51,540 bases of DNA from CAYYNP01 sp964472545 (GCA_964472545.1 CAYYNP010000032.1:1-51540); one strand, 5' to 3'; positions 17,061-26,210 are shown, numbered from the stretch's first letter. Notes: a model not told the origin generated them from the sequence alone. A program made the numbers and translations.

Positions 17061-18614
17061 CTACCAATCCGTGAGTCTTTCGGCACGCTGAAGCCGGGCC
17101 ATGGCGTCTTGATGGGCCTTCAGACGCCGTTTTCGCTCGGTCAGTTGATCTTGTAGTTGCCGCTTCTGGGCATCGTTGGCCGGCTGCTTCAGGAGTTGCT
17201 GCAATTCGCTGATCTCGGCTTGTGTGCGGGCCGCGTAGCTGAGCAGTTCCTCTCGGCGGGCGGAGCGCATCGCGCCAACGGTTTCCGCGTCGACCGCTCG
17301 GAGGTAGTCGCGGAGCATGGTGTGCATCCGCCGCGCCCGCTCGGGCATCGCGGCGGAGAGATCCTGCGTTTCGCCGATGTCGTCGTCGAGGTCAAACAGG
17401 CGAGTTTGGCCCGTATTGAGGTTCTCGATCAGCTTGTAGTCGCCCAATCGGATCGCCGACGTGGGTAGGTTGTCGTACCAAGGAAAATGGAAGATCAGCG
17501 GCTGGGTGCCGCGCGCGACCTTGCCTGCGTTGCCGTGTTCCAAGAGCGGACGGAGACTCCCGCCGTCGATCCCTTCCGGCAGCGGCCGGCGGCTGCCGAT
17601 CAGGTCGGCGATCGTGGGAAAGAAATCCCAGGCGGCGATGGGTATGTCGCAATGTACGCCGGCCTTGACGTCCGGCCCGCAGATCACCGTCGGCACACGG
17701 ATACCGCCCTCGGACAGCTCGGCCTTGCCGCCGCGCAACGGGCCGTTGCTGCGGAAGCCGCCGCCGTTGTCGGAGGTGAAGATGACGTAGGTGTTCTCGC
17801 CGATCCCCAACTCCTGGAGTTTGTCCAGCAGCATCCCCAGGCCGGCGTCGAGGTCCTCGATCATGGCGGCGTATTGACGCATTGCGGCGTGGGGCAAGGA
17901 ACCGTATTTGGCCACCGTTTCCGGCCGAGCGGCGTGCTGCACGTGCAGAGCGTAGTGCGAAACCTGCATAAAGAACGGACGGTCGGCGGCGGCCTGCCGC
18001 TCGATGAAGGCGTTCGCCCGGCGGGTGAGACTGAAGATCCGCTTCGGGTCGTCCGCCGGCAGCGGCGTGCGGTCCTTCACCGAGGCATAGTCGCCGTCGC
18101 CGTTGTTCGTGTTGCCGTCGCTCTGGTGGTAGCCGGCGTCCTCGGGCTTTCGGGGCGGGAAGCCCCATTTGCCAAAATGGGCCGTGATGTAATCTCCGTC
18201 GGCCGCGCGGATCATCTGCGCCAGCGAGACTTCATCGCGGCAATCGATGCCGCGCACCTTCGCCAACACATCGTGGACGACCGTCTGCCGCAGTCGGGCG
18301 GGCGTCTTGCCGAACTGGATGCCGCCGCGCGAGGGCGTGCAGGTCGGGGCCGCCGAATAGGCGTTGGAGAAGACCATTCCGGCCGCCGCCATCCGCTCAA
18401 GCGCCGGCGTGCGATAGACGCTGCTCTTCGACTCCGGCACGCCGTCCATCATCTGCACGGACGTGTCGGCCCATCCCTGGTCGTCGGTGAGCACGAGGAT
18501 CACGTTCGGTTTCGTCGCTGCGCTGGCCGCGCCGGACATGCCAATCAGAATGCCGATGAACGCCAATGCGAGCTTATTGCGATTCGGGTGCCATGCCCAC
18601 GCTCGCGTGGGCAT
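17061..18614 (-). CDS. Secreted type I sulfatase
   Basis: This 517-residue arylsulfatase-family protein has the formylglycine motif CTPSR at Cys92, the metal-binding start of the fold (NVILVLTDDQGWAD) and the second metal site FTSDNGGGF. FGly enzymes of this type hydrolyse sulfate esters, probably of algal or host polysaccharides. The C-terminus is a charged coiled-coil tail (about the last 60 residues). The only start that keeps a basic n-region before the hydrophobic stretch (LALAFIGILIGMSGAASA) is ATG 18614. It lies inside hairpin repeat HP-D, so the first eight residues (MPTRAWAW) are repeat-encoded. No good Shine-Dalgarno is seen; TTG 18566 is an alternative. It sits between another sulfatase and a glycosidase-like gene in one leftward operon. 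Confidence 0.85.
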   Translation of the reverse strand: MPTRAWAWHPNRNKLALAFIGILIGMSGAASAATKPNVILVLTDDQGWADTSVQMMDGVPESKSSVYRTPALERMAAAGMVFSNAYSAAPTCTPSRGGIQFGKTPARLRQTVVHDVLAKVRGIDCRDEVSLAQMIRAADGDYITAHFGKWGFPPRKPEDAGYHQSDGNTNNGDGDYASVKDRTPLPADDPKRIFSLTRRANAFIERQAAADRPFFMQVSHYALHVQHAARPETVAKYGSLPHAAMRQYAAMIEDLDAGLGMLLDKLQELGIGENTYVIFTSDNGGGFRSNGPLRGGKAELSEGGIRVPTVICGPDVKAGVHCDIPIAAWDFFPTIADLIGSRRPLPEGIDGGSLRPLLEHGNAGKVARGTQPLIFHFPWYDNLPTSAIRLGDYKLIENLNTGQTRLFDLDDDIGETQDLSAAMPERARRMHTMLRDYLRAVDAETVGAMRSARREELLSYAARTQAEISELQQLLKQPANDAQKRQLQDQLTERKRRLKAHQDAMARLQRAERLTDW

Positions 18615-18671
18615 GCTGAGAACTCGCCCGATGATCATTCTCATGCCCACGCAAGCGTGGGCATGGCACCC
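18586..18671. repeat. HP-D double palindrome
   Basis: Two hairpins, CATGCCCACGCTCGCGTGGG and onward (18592-18615) and CATGCCCACGCAAGCGTGGG and onward (18642-18665), are bracketed by GGGTGC at the left and GCACCC at the right, so the whole is itself inverted. A second copy is at 25032-25116. It lies between two sulfatase genes of one operon and overlaps the start of the downstream one. Confidence 0.88.
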
Positions 18672-18707
18672 GTTTCCGAGTCTTCCACGACAGAGCCTCA
18701 TAGGACT

Positions 18708-20216
18708 TCACTCCGCCACAAAGGTCCGTTCCAGTTCGCGAGCGGCCGCTTCCAGTTGCTCGACCTTCTCGGGATTTTGCCCGCCAAGATCCCGCGACTC
18801 GCCGAGATCCTCGGCCAGATTGTAGAGTTGCCACGCCGCATCGATCTGACCGCGCCGCGGCGTCTTCAGCAGTTTCCAATCGCCGTGGCGCACGGCCGTG
18901 TTGTTGTAGCGATGCCAGTAGAGCAACTCGTGCGGGGTACCACGTTTTCGGCCGGTCAGGTACGGCAGCAGATCGATGCCGTCGGTCCGCTCCGCCGCCA
19001 CTGGCCTACCAGCCGCCGCGGCCGCCGTGGCGTAGATGTCCAGCGAGATGACGGGATGGCGATAGACGACGCCGGCCGGGAGCTTGCCTTTCCACTGCAC
19101 CATGAACGGGATGCGAATGCCGCCCTCCAACAGCGAGCCCTTGCCGCCGCTCAAGGGCACGTTGCTGGAGGTAAGCTCCTTGGTCGGTCCGCCGTTGTCG
19201 CTGAGGAAGAAGATCAGCGTGTCGCGCTCGAGCCCGGATTCGCGAAGCTTGGCCAACACGGCCCCCACGCTGTCGTCCAAGTTTGACAACATGGCAGCGA
19301 AGATCCTCCGATGAACGTCCTTGATGCCGGACATCTTCTGCATGTAGGCGTCGGCCCCTTGCAGCGGGCTGTGTACGGCGTTGTAGGCCAAGTAGAGGAA
19401 GAACGGCTTCTCTCGGTTCCGCTCGATGAACTGCACGGCTTCGTCGGTAAACGCATCGGTCAGATACCGCCGTTCGACGACCGGCTTCAGGCCGCGCTGA
19501 ATCGGGTTGTGCAGGTCGTAGAGCGGTTCGTTGCCAAGGATGTCGTGGTAGATTAGTTTGCCGTCAGGCGATATCCAACGTCCTACGGCCCCGTCGGGCA
19601 GAGGCTTCTTTCGCAGCAGCGTGGTGACGCCTCGATAAGGCGGCGGCACGAAGTAGTGGCCCTCGTGCACAAAGCCGTAGAAGTAATCGAAGCCGTTGTT
19701 GACGGGGTTGAAGTCCGCGCGGGCCCCCAGGTGCCATTTGCCGATCACTCCGGTGGCGTAGCCGCATTGCCGCAGATACTCGCCCAACGTGGTTTCGCTC
19801 TGCGGCAGCCCGTGCTCGGTGCCGCCGGCAACGTGGGGCATCACGTTGTGGGTATAGCCGAAGCGGTGTTGGTAACGTCCGGTGATCAGCCCGGCGCGCG
19901 AAGGACTACAAACCGGCTCGGTCACGTAGCCGTCGGTGAAGCGCACGCCGCCGGCTGCGATCGAATCGATGTGCGGCGTGGAGATCTCGTCGTTTCCTTG
20001 GCAGCCGAGTTCCCCGTAGCCGAGGTCGTCGGCCAGCAGCACGACGACGTTCGGTGCGCGATTCGACTCCGCGATGACCGATGTGGCGGCGTAGAGCACT
20101 TGCAGGACGACGACTGCGAGCAACGCAACGTCTCGTGCGGAGAACATGTGTGGCAAATAACGCGAGAACCGCCGGCGGCAACCAGCTTTCGCGTAGGTGG
20201 CAAGGAACCTGGTCAT
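18708..20216 (-). CDS. Secreted type I sulfatase
   Basis: This is a 502-residue sulfatase with FGly motif CSPSR (Cys103), metal-site segment VVVLLADDLGYGELGC and second metal site FFLSDNGGPTKE, plus GKWHLGA, which carries the conserved Lys/His pair. The hydrophobic signal (VALLAVVVLQVLYAATSVIA) is preceded by a long basic n-region when ATG 20216 is used. That start has a GAGAGAG site and a promoter at good distance. ATG 20147 would give a more ordinary signal peptide but lacks a binding site. It is the first gene of a leftward operon with the sulfatase at 17061 and the glycosidase-like gene. Confidence 0.88.
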   Translation of the reverse strand: MTRFLATYAKAGCRRRFSRYLPHMFSARDVALLAVVVLQVLYAATSVIAESNRAPNVVVLLADDLGYGELGCQGNDEISTPHIDSIAAGGVRFTDGYVTEPVCSPSRAGLITGRYQHRFGYTHNVMPHVAGGTEHGLPQSETTLGEYLRQCGYATGVIGKWHLGARADFNPVNNGFDYFYGFVHEGHYFVPPPYRGVTTLLRKKPLPDGAVGRWISPDGKLIYHDILGNEPLYDLHNPIQRGLKPVVERRYLTDAFTDEAVQFIERNREKPFFLYLAYNAVHSPLQGADAYMQKMSGIKDVHRRIFAAMLSNLDDSVGAVLAKLRESGLERDTLIFFLSDNGGPTKELTSSNVPLSGGKGSLLEGGIRIPFMVQWKGKLPAGVVYRHPVISLDIYATAAAAAGRPVAAERTDGIDLLPYLTGRKRGTPHELLYWHRYNNTAVRHGDWKLLKTPRRGQIDAAWQLYNLAEDLGESRDLGGQNPEKVEQLEAAARELERTFVAE

Positions 20217-20254
20217 GCGGTCGCTCTCTCGTTTCGGCCGCCCCCTTAGCACCC

Positions 20255-20283
20255 AGTATCGGCGTTGAGAGCCTCCCGTGCAA
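20255..20283 (-). promoter_or_regulatory. Sigma70-type promoter for the leftward sulfatase operon
   Basis: Read on the minus strand: TTGCAC (20283-20278), a 17-base spacer, GATACT (20260-20255), then 38 bases to the ATG at 20216. Confidence 0.45.
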
Positions 20284-20349
20284 CACCCGGCGGCAACCGA
20301 CCAGCGGAGGCGTTCCGTCGTCGTCGGTAATCGCCGAGCGGCTGCACGG

Positions 20350-20378
20350 TGGACAACCGGGTTGCCGGGGCCTATCCT
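20350..20378 (+). promoter_or_regulatory. Candidate promoter for the divergent sulfatase
   Basis: TGGACA (20350-20355) and TATCCT (20373-20378) are separated by 17 bases and lie 74 bases before ATG 20453. It is back-to-back with the leftward promoter, so the two transcription units share one 236-base control region. Confidence 0.4.
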
Positions 20379-20452
20379 ATCGGCAAAGTTCGCCTCCGAT
20401 CGGCGGAGGCGGGAAGGCCGACCGGGCAGCCCGGAATACCAGGAGATCGACC

Positions 20453-21859
20453 ATGTTCGTGTGGCGAAAACTGTGGTGCAACTGCGTGTTTGTCGTGGCG
20501 GCCGTTGCTGCGGCGACGGGCCCCGATCTGTTTGCGGCCGAGTCGACCAGGCCCAACATCCTCTTCGTCTTCACCGACGACCAGCCCCAAGTCTGCATGG
20601 GGTGTATGGGAAACGAGCACATTCAGACGCCCCACATGGACCGCCTGGCCGCCGACGGCGTGCTGTTTACCAACGCCTTCGTCACCACGGCCATCTGTTG
20701 CTCCAATCGGGCGTGCATCCTGACGGGCCAACACATGCGGCGCCACGGCATCCGCGACTTTCAGAAGCCACTCTCGGCCGAGGCATTTTCCCGAACCTAT
20801 CCGGCCCTGCTCCGCAAGGCAGGCTACCGCACGGGCTACCTGGGCAAGTTTGCCGTAGGCTGGCCCAGGCCGGAAGTCCGAAATCTCTCGCTCCCGGCCG
20901 ACAAGTTCGACTTCTGGTTGGGCTTTCCGCAGATGATCGACTTTCGGCAAGAGGTGGACGGCGAGGTGCAATACCTCACGACGCTGATGGAGGAGAAGGC
21001 CGTCGAGTTCCTGCGGGCCAACCGGTCGGATCGGCCGTTCTGTCTGACCGTGGCCCTGAAGGAGCCGCACGGGCCGTGGAACTACTACGACCCGGAGGTG
21101 CCCAACCCGTACGAAAAGGCCCACATCCCACCGCCACCCACCTGCACCCCGAAGCACTACGCGGCCCAGCCCGAGTTCATCCACAGTTCGCTCAACGGCG
21201 GCTCGGCGCCGAGGTGGTTTGAGGATCCTCAGGCGTACCAAGAGCATGCCAGGACGTACTACCGATTGATCGCGCGGGCGGACCTCGCTCTGGGCCGGAT
21301 CATGGCGGCGTTGAAAGAGGCGGGCCTGGACGAGAACACCGTGGTCATCTTCTCCTCTGACCACGGTTCGATGCTGGGGGCCCACGGTCTGGTGGGCAAG
21401 TGGCTGATGTACGAAGAGTCGATCCGGGTGCCGCTGATCATCCGCGATCCCCGGCTGCCGGCAACGCTCCGCGGCAGACGCTGCGACAAGGCGGCCCTGA
21501 GCATCGATCTGGCTCCCACCATGCTGGCCTTGGCGGGCGAGCCGATTCCGGCGTCGATGCAAGGACGCGATCTGACGCCGCTGGTGCGCGGCCAGCCGGT
21601 CCCGTGGCGCGAGGATTGGTACTACGAACACGTCTACAACACCAGGCCGCCGAGGCGCCCCATCGCCAAGTGCGAGGGCGTCCGCTCGGGCCGGTGGAAG
21701 TACGTCCGGTATCCCGAGATCGAGCCGCCTTACGAGCAACTCTTCGATCTAAAGAGCGACCCCCGCGAAGAACACAACCTGGCGAGCGATCCGCCGCACG
21801 CCGAGCGACTGACACGTTTGCGGACGCGCTGCGACGAGTACGGCCGATCGTTGCCGTGA
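20453..21859 (+). CDS. Secreted sulfatase with unusual FGly motif
   Basis: The protein has 468 residues. The signal peptide covers about residues 1-29, followed by RPNILFVFTDDQPQVCMGCM, the first metal-binding strand. The active-site segment is ICCSNRACILTG. Aligning on Arg86 puts the modified cysteine at Cys82, giving C-C-S-N-R rather than C-x-P-S-R, with Ser in place of the usual Pro/Ala. The second metal site IFSSDHGSMLGAHG is intact, so activity is plausible. ATG 20453 has AGGAG 7 bases upstream. It is divergent from the two-sulfatase operon. The substrate is unknown, probably a sulfated sugar. Confidence 0.85.
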   Translation: MFVWRKLWCNCVFVVAAVAAATGPDLFAAESTRPNILFVFTDDQPQVCMGCMGNEHIQTPHMDRLAADGVLFTNAFVTTAICCSNRACILTGQHMRRHGIRDFQKPLSAEAFSRTYPALLRKAGYRTGYLGKFAVGWPRPEVRNLSLPADKFDFWLGFPQMIDFRQEVDGEVQYLTTLMEEKAVEFLRANRSDRPFCLTVALKEPHGPWNYYDPEVPNPYEKAHIPPPPTCTPKHYAAQPEFIHSSLNGGSAPRWFEDPQAYQEHARTYYRLIARADLALGRIMAALKEAGLDENTVVIFSSDHGSMLGAHGLVGKWLMYEESIRVPLIIRDPRLPATLRGRRCDKAALSIDLAPTMLALAGEPIPASMQGRDLTPLVRGQPVPWREDWYYEHVYNTRPPRRPIAKCEGVRSGRWKYVRYPEIEPPYEQLFDLKSDPREEHNLASDPPHAERLTRLRTRCDEYGRSLP

Positions 21860-21891
21860 CGGCCACGTCAGGTGTGCCAAGAAACACTCTC

Positions 21892-21918
21892 CTTCCCAAA
21901 CTGGATTTCGGGAACGAG
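21892..21918. repeat. Decayed HP-C copy
   Basis: CTTCCCAAACTGGATTTCGG followed by GAACGAG matches the HP-C hairpin with several changes. It lies between two convergent genes, the same type of location as the better copy at 14686. Confidence 0.55.
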
Positions 21919-21939
21919 AATCGACCGGGCCGCCCAGGT

Positions 21940-24900
21940 TCACTCCATCATTTTGGCCAAACACACCACGTGGCCGTCGGTGAGCGTCACTACACAGTGT
22001 TTGCCGGTCAGCGCCACGCCCCATCGCACCGGCGGCGCGGGCAACGCGACGGTCCACAACTGTCGGCCGTCGAGCGAGACGCCCTCGACGCTCTGCCGGT
22101 GCAGTACGACCAGCCCGTCGGTGCCGATGGCCAGGCCGCGGACGTCGGCCGAGCCGCCGGCCCAGAGGATCGCATCGTCCACCGGCACCCGCATCGGGTC
22201 CTGCGGCACGGTCAGCCCGCCCATCTTCCCGCCGGTCTTGGGGTCCTTGTTCATCAACTCGACGATTCGGTCGAGTGCTGCGACGTCGCGCGAGCAGAAG
22301 AGCCGGCCGTCGACCAGCGCCACGTGCCGGTCGGCCAGTGGGAAGTAGATACGGCCTTGATGGCGCTTGAAGATCGTCGTTCGAGCACGGGCATGGGAGA
22401 ACAACTCGCCGCCGGCGCAGATCGGCGTGCCGTCGGGCTGAAGGAACGTTTCCATGCCGGCTTCGTTACGGGCGGCAATGCGCGAGTTCTCGCCGGTTTG
22501 CGCATCGAGTGCCACAACGCCCACCGGGGCGCCGCCGTTGATGTAGAGCGTTTCGTCCTTCAACAGCAGGTTTCCCTGAACGCCGAAGCTTAGCGGTTGT
22601 TGGCGATCGAGCGTGTACGCCTGCCGCCAGCGGAGCGAGCCGTCGGCGACGTTCACCGCGGCCACGATCGACCCGTCGGCGGCCGTGCTTCCGGCGGCCG
22701 TGTAGGCGATGCCGTTGTCGTCGAGCACGACCCCGCCGCCGAGCGGCCATGCCGACGTGAGCCGGTTCATGATGTTCACGAATCGCCTCTCGGGAGCCAG
22801 TTCCGTTCGCCCGAGCAGGCGACCGTCGGTTGCGTCGACGCAGTACAACGCGCCGTCGCACGAACCGAAGACGACGCGGCCTTTGTGATACGCGGGCGGA
22901 TGGAGCACGGCGGCGTAGGACGACGCCCACCATCCGCCCTTCCCCGTGGCGGTATCGCACGAGTGCAAGGCGCCATCGGTGCTTGCGACGAAGACACGTC
23001 CGGCGGCGCAAATCGGGGCGGTATGCCCAGCGACGGGCGAGCGCTTTCGCCACAACTCGGTGATCTGTCTTCCCACACTGGTGGCCACCGTGGCCGTGCC
23101 GGCCGCGTCTGCGCGAAACATCGGCCAATCGTCCGATGCCGCGGGCGTAGCAACGTCGGGCTCGGCCCAAACGGGCGACTCGGCCGCGGGGCTCAGTTCT
23201 TTCAGCGGCTTTCGCGGGGCCATCGAGAACGTCCCGTGTATCTGCCAGCAATCGCAGGCCAGCGGCATCCAATACAACCGCCCGTTGGCCGGCACCACGC
23301 CATCGAAGCAGCCGGGCCGTACGATGCCTTCGTAATCGGCGAGCTTCTGCGAGGCCACGTCGACGTAGACCGTCCGGCCTTCGCCGCCGCCGGGACGATA
23401 GAAGAACTGGGTCTCCGTCGCGGTCAGCCGCGTACACGAACCAATCACGCCCAGCGAGAATTGATCGATCGTACGGCCGGTCTTCGGATCGACCTTCCGG
23501 CATCCGGCCGCCGGTCCGGCCACGCGCGGCATCAGATACATCGCGTCGCCGAGAAAGAACGGATGGGGCGAGGGGACGTCGGACGTCCAGAGCAGGTCGC
23601 CGTCGTCGAAACTCACGCAGATCGTGTTGCGAAACGACGGCCCGGCGATACAGACCACGTCGCGATTGGCCCGGGTGAGATTGTAGGTGGCCCAGCCGAG
23701 ACCCCAGCCCTGACGCTTCATCGCAATACCGATCGCGTCGAACAGCTTCTTCGACTTCTCCGGTGTACGGCGCCAGAGCACTTTGCCGTCGGTGGTGTCG
23801 CGGGCGGCCATGTACATGCCCGGGGCCAACTGGAAGATCCGCCGGCTGTGCATGCACAACGCCCGGGCGTCGAACGGCTGCGGCTCGGCGACGCTCCAGA
23901 GCAGCTTCATGTCGGGATAGCGATAGGCGGCGAGTCTTCTTGCCGTGCCGAAGTTCTCGACCAGACCGCGATAGTGCTCGTTGGCGATGTTCCACGGCCA
24001 GTGGCCCATCTGCCCGCGCTGGCGATGCGGTGCTACGCGCGCGTCGGGCGGTCCGAACGCGGCGAAGAGCACGTCACCCTCTTGGGCGATCCACTTCCAA
24101 TCGGTGTCGCCGGCGGCGGCCGCTTCGGGTGGAACGTTGAACTTACCACGCTCTTCTCCGGTCGCCGCGTCCAACATCCGTAGCGTGGGCCCTTCGGCAA
24201 AGACCACCTCGTCGTCGGTGGCAAGTTTCGCCACGTTATGCACCACGCAATCCGGCGCGAGCTGCCGCTTCCAGAGCCGAAGGCCGTTATAGGCGTTGAG
24301 CACGGTCAGCGTATTCAGCAACGGCTCTTCACGCCGATGAAATGCAATGTGTCCGGAGAAGAAGAAGATCCGCCCGCCGGCAAACAGCGCCTGATTGGGC
24401 ATCGGCGCGAAGACCGGATGCGTTTGAAACCGCAACTCACCCGGCAACTGGGCCACGCGATCGCGCGAGACGACGTTGTTGTCCGGCGCGTGATACGGAT
24501 GGCGCCATTGGTCGACGCCCTCTGCCGCCGGTTTGACGGCCACCTTTCCCGAAGCGATACAAACGCCGCCGGGCCGCAACACGCGGAGGACTTCCGTCTG
24601 CGACGGCGGATCGGCGACGCCCGGTGCGATCCAGACTGCGTCGGCCATCCCGTCGGCCAGCCAAAGCGACGGCACCGGGTCGTCGATCACGTACAGCCGC
24701 TTACCTAAGAGGTCGTGCCGGCCGGCCCAACGCCGCACGTCTTGCGTCATTTCCGAGGCGGTGGTGCAGCAGAGAATCATCCAAGGTGACTTCTCCGCCA
24801 GTTGCACGACGGTCGCCAATTCCGCCTTGGACTCCGCACAGGCGACGACCAAGGCCGGCGTCTTTCCCAAATGTCCGGACAGTTCCTCCAGGACGTCGTC

Positions 24901-24966
24901 GGCGATCGCCCCCGGACAACAGACCACGATGCCCAGCACGGCGAACCAGGTCTTTCGCATCGACAT
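21940..24966 (-). CDS. Secreted methyltransferase-like/PQQ-propeller fusion protein
   Basis: The protein has 1008 residues. A signal peptide (TWFAVLGIVVCCPGAIA) precedes a region of about 130 residues that reads like the C-terminal half of a SAM-methyltransferase Rossmann fold (DAVWIAPGVADPPSQTEVLR, then VLRPGGVCIASG). From about residue 160 to the end it is PQQ-type beta-propeller, with repeated VxDxxxGxxLW-like blades such as VLNAYNGLRLWKRQ and ALYCVDATDGRLLG. The exported location makes a SAM-dependent reaction unlikely, so the first domain may be a ligand-binding relic. ATG 24966 is chosen because AGGAG is 7 bases upstream; GTG 24969 and ATG 24960 are also in frame. It is the last gene of a four-gene leftward cluster. 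Confidence 0.8.
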   Translation of the reverse strand: MSMRKTWFAVLGIVVCCPGAIADDVLEELSGHLGKTPALVVACAESKAELATVVQLAEKSPWMILCCTTASEMTQDVRRWAGRHDLLGKRLYVIDDPVPSLWLADGMADAVWIAPGVADPPSQTEVLRVLRPGGVCIASGKVAVKPAAEGVDQWRHPYHAPDNNVVSRDRVAQLPGELRFQTHPVFAPMPNQALFAGGRIFFFSGHIAFHRREEPLLNTLTVLNAYNGLRLWKRQLAPDCVVHNVAKLATDDEVVFAEGPTLRMLDAATGEERGKFNVPPEAAAAGDTDWKWIAQEGDVLFAAFGPPDARVAPHRQRGQMGHWPWNIANEHYRGLVENFGTARRLAAYRYPDMKLLWSVAEPQPFDARALCMHSRRIFQLAPGMYMAARDTTDGKVLWRRTPEKSKKLFDAIGIAMKRQGWGLGWATYNLTRANRDVVCIAGPSFRNTICVSFDDGDLLWTSDVPSPHPFFLGDAMYLMPRVAGPAAGCRKVDPKTGRTIDQFSLGVIGSCTRLTATETQFFYRPGGGEGRTVYVDVASQKLADYEGIVRPGCFDGVVPANGRLYWMPLACDCWQIHGTFSMAPRKPLKELSPAAESPVWAEPDVATPAASDDWPMFRADAAGTATVATSVGRQITELWRKRSPVAGHTAPICAAGRVFVASTDGALHSCDTATGKGGWWASSYAAVLHPPAYHKGRVVFGSCDGALYCVDATDGRLLGRTELAPERRFVNIMNRLTSAWPLGGGVVLDDNGIAYTAAGSTAADGSIVAAVNVADGSLRWRQAYTLDRQQPLSFGVQGNLLLKDETLYINGGAPVGVVALDAQTGENSRIAARNEAGMETFLQPDGTPICAGGELFSHARARTTIFKRHQGRIYFPLADRHVALVDGRLFCSRDVAALDRIVELMNKDPKTGGKMGGLTVPQDPMRVPVDDAILWAGGSADVRGLAIGTDGLVVLHRQSVEGVSLDGRQLWTVALPAPPVRWGVALTGKHCVVTLTDGHVVCLAKMME

Positions 24967-24984
24967 CACACGGGCTCCTTGTTA

Positions 24985-25018
24985 TTTCCTGTCGTAGAAA
25001 GTTGTTTCCTGTCGTAGA
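24985..25018 (-). promoter_or_regulatory. Tandem direct repeat in front of the PQQ-propeller gene
   Basis: TTTCCTGTCGTAGA occurs at 24985-24998 and 25005-25018, exactly 20 bases apart, about two helix turns. It lies just upstream of the ribosome binding site. It could be a regulator-binding pair or a simple tandem duplication that has also duplicated an AGGAAA. Confidence 0.4.
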
Positions 25019-25031
25019 GAACTCGATCATC

Positions 25032-25116
25032 GGTGCCATGCCCACGCTTGCGTGGGCATGAGCGTAGTCTCCTTGCACGTTTCCGGCATGCCCACGCAAG
25101 CGTGGGCATGGCACCC
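25032..25116. repeat. HP-D second copy
   Basis: This has the same architecture as 18586-18671: GGTGCCATGCCCACGCTTGC and onward at the left, CATGCCCACGCAAGCGTGGG and GCACC at the right, with two small hairpins inside. It sits between two genes of one leftward cluster. Confidence 0.88.
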
Positions 25117-25139
25117 ACCCCTCTTCACTCACCACATCT

Positions 25140-26210
25140 TCACAGCCCCAACCGCTCCCGCGCGTACTCCAGGCTCGTCGTCACGTTATCGTCCTCCGCC
25201 CGTACCTGTTCCGCCGACGGCAACTGGCTGATCGTTGGCAACGGCTTCTTTGCAGCATGTTGGCGAACGGTCCGTAGCGTGCGTGCCAAATCGCGGCCGG
25301 GAACGTCGGCGAACGTGGCCCAGTACTTCTCGGTGAGGCATGGTACCTTCAGCGGGTCGCGGGTGATCGTCTCCAGACTGAAGGTGATGTCCGGCTTGGC
25401 CTTGCGCAGGATCTCGACCATCTTCGGCAAATCGAGGAAGCCTTGCCCCAGTGCCGCGTCGGCGAACAGGAAGCCGTCGTCATCCGGGCGGACGGTCTGG
25501 TCTTTTAAGTGGACGCAGACGGCCCATGGCGCGTAGGCTTCGACAACCTCGACGGGGTCTTCCAGCAGCGCAAAACTGTTGCCGGTGTCGACGCAGGCCC
25601 CGACCCACTCGCTGTCGATCTGCTCGAGCAGCGCAAGCCGCTCCGCCACGCGTTGGTCCTTGTGATTCTCTACGGCCAACGGGAGGCGATGGCGTGTGGC
25701 GACCGGTTCGGCAAGTTCGAGCGACTTTCGGCCGCGCTCGGCGAACTGGCGGAACTCTTCGGCCGTGTCGAACCGTTCGTAACGCCGTCCCGGGATGATC
25801 ACCACGCGGATTGCCCGGGCGCCGGCCCGTTTGGCGGTGCGGACTTGGGCGTCGAAGCGTTCCACGTCGGTCGTGCTTTGGGGCAGGCCCGCGATCGCTT
25901 CGACGAACATGCCGAGCTGAATTGCCCGGTGGCGGAGTCGCTCCGGGTAACTGTCGTCGCGGGCTCCCAAGGGTATCTGGATCCCGCCCGCCCCCAGGCG
26001 ATGGCAATGTTCCAGGAACGTCAGCGGATCGGAAAGCGAGGGCTCACCGGCAGCCCGGGCGGCCCGTTGACGAATGCCGCAGCAGTAGATCACGACGCCC
26101 AGTTTTGTCTTGGCCGGGGTGTCGGCGGCCCGCGCCGACACAGATCTTCGCAGTAAGGCGCTGGAGAGTCCGCTGGCGAGCGAGAGGAGCATTTCTCGGC
26201 GTTTGAGCAT
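25140..26210 (-). CDS. Sugar phosphate isomerase/epimerase-like TIM barrel, exported
   Basis: This is a 356-residue AP-endonuclease-2/xylose-isomerase-like barrel. The N-terminus (MLKRREMLLSLASGLSSALL) is a signal peptide, possibly TAT-type with an Arg pair. Likely metal ligands are the acidic and His residues in LAVENHKD, ACVDTGN, VHLKDQ and SLETITRD, which are the usual barrel-end positions. It probably acts on a keto- or aldo-sugar. Neighbours are a beta-helix protein upstream and a PQQ-propeller protein downstream on the same strand, all apparently exported. A second member of the family is at 46387. Confidence 0.8.
   Translation of the reverse strand: MLKRREMLLSLASGLSSALLRRSVSARAADTPAKTKLGVVIYCCGIRQRAARAAGEPSLSDPLTFLEHCHRLGAGGIQIPLGARDDSYPERLRHRAIQLGMFVEAIAGLPQSTTDVERFDAQVRTAKRAGARAIRVVIIPGRRYERFDTAEEFRQFAERGRKSLELAEPVATRHRLPLAVENHKDQRVAERLALLEQIDSEWVGACVDTGNSFALLEDPVEVVEAYAPWAVCVHLKDQTVRPDDDGFLFADAALGQGFLDLPKMVEILRKAKPDITFSLETITRDPLKVPCLTEKYWATFADVPGRDLARTLRTVRQHAAKKPLPTISQLPSAEQVRAEDDNVTTSLEYARERLGL

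Noticed and set aside
14894..17074. Long plus-strand frame opposite the glycosidase-like gene
   Set aside because: Composition is Arg/Val/Ala/Gly-rich antisense type without motifs, and the minus strand has a signal peptide and a coherent protein.
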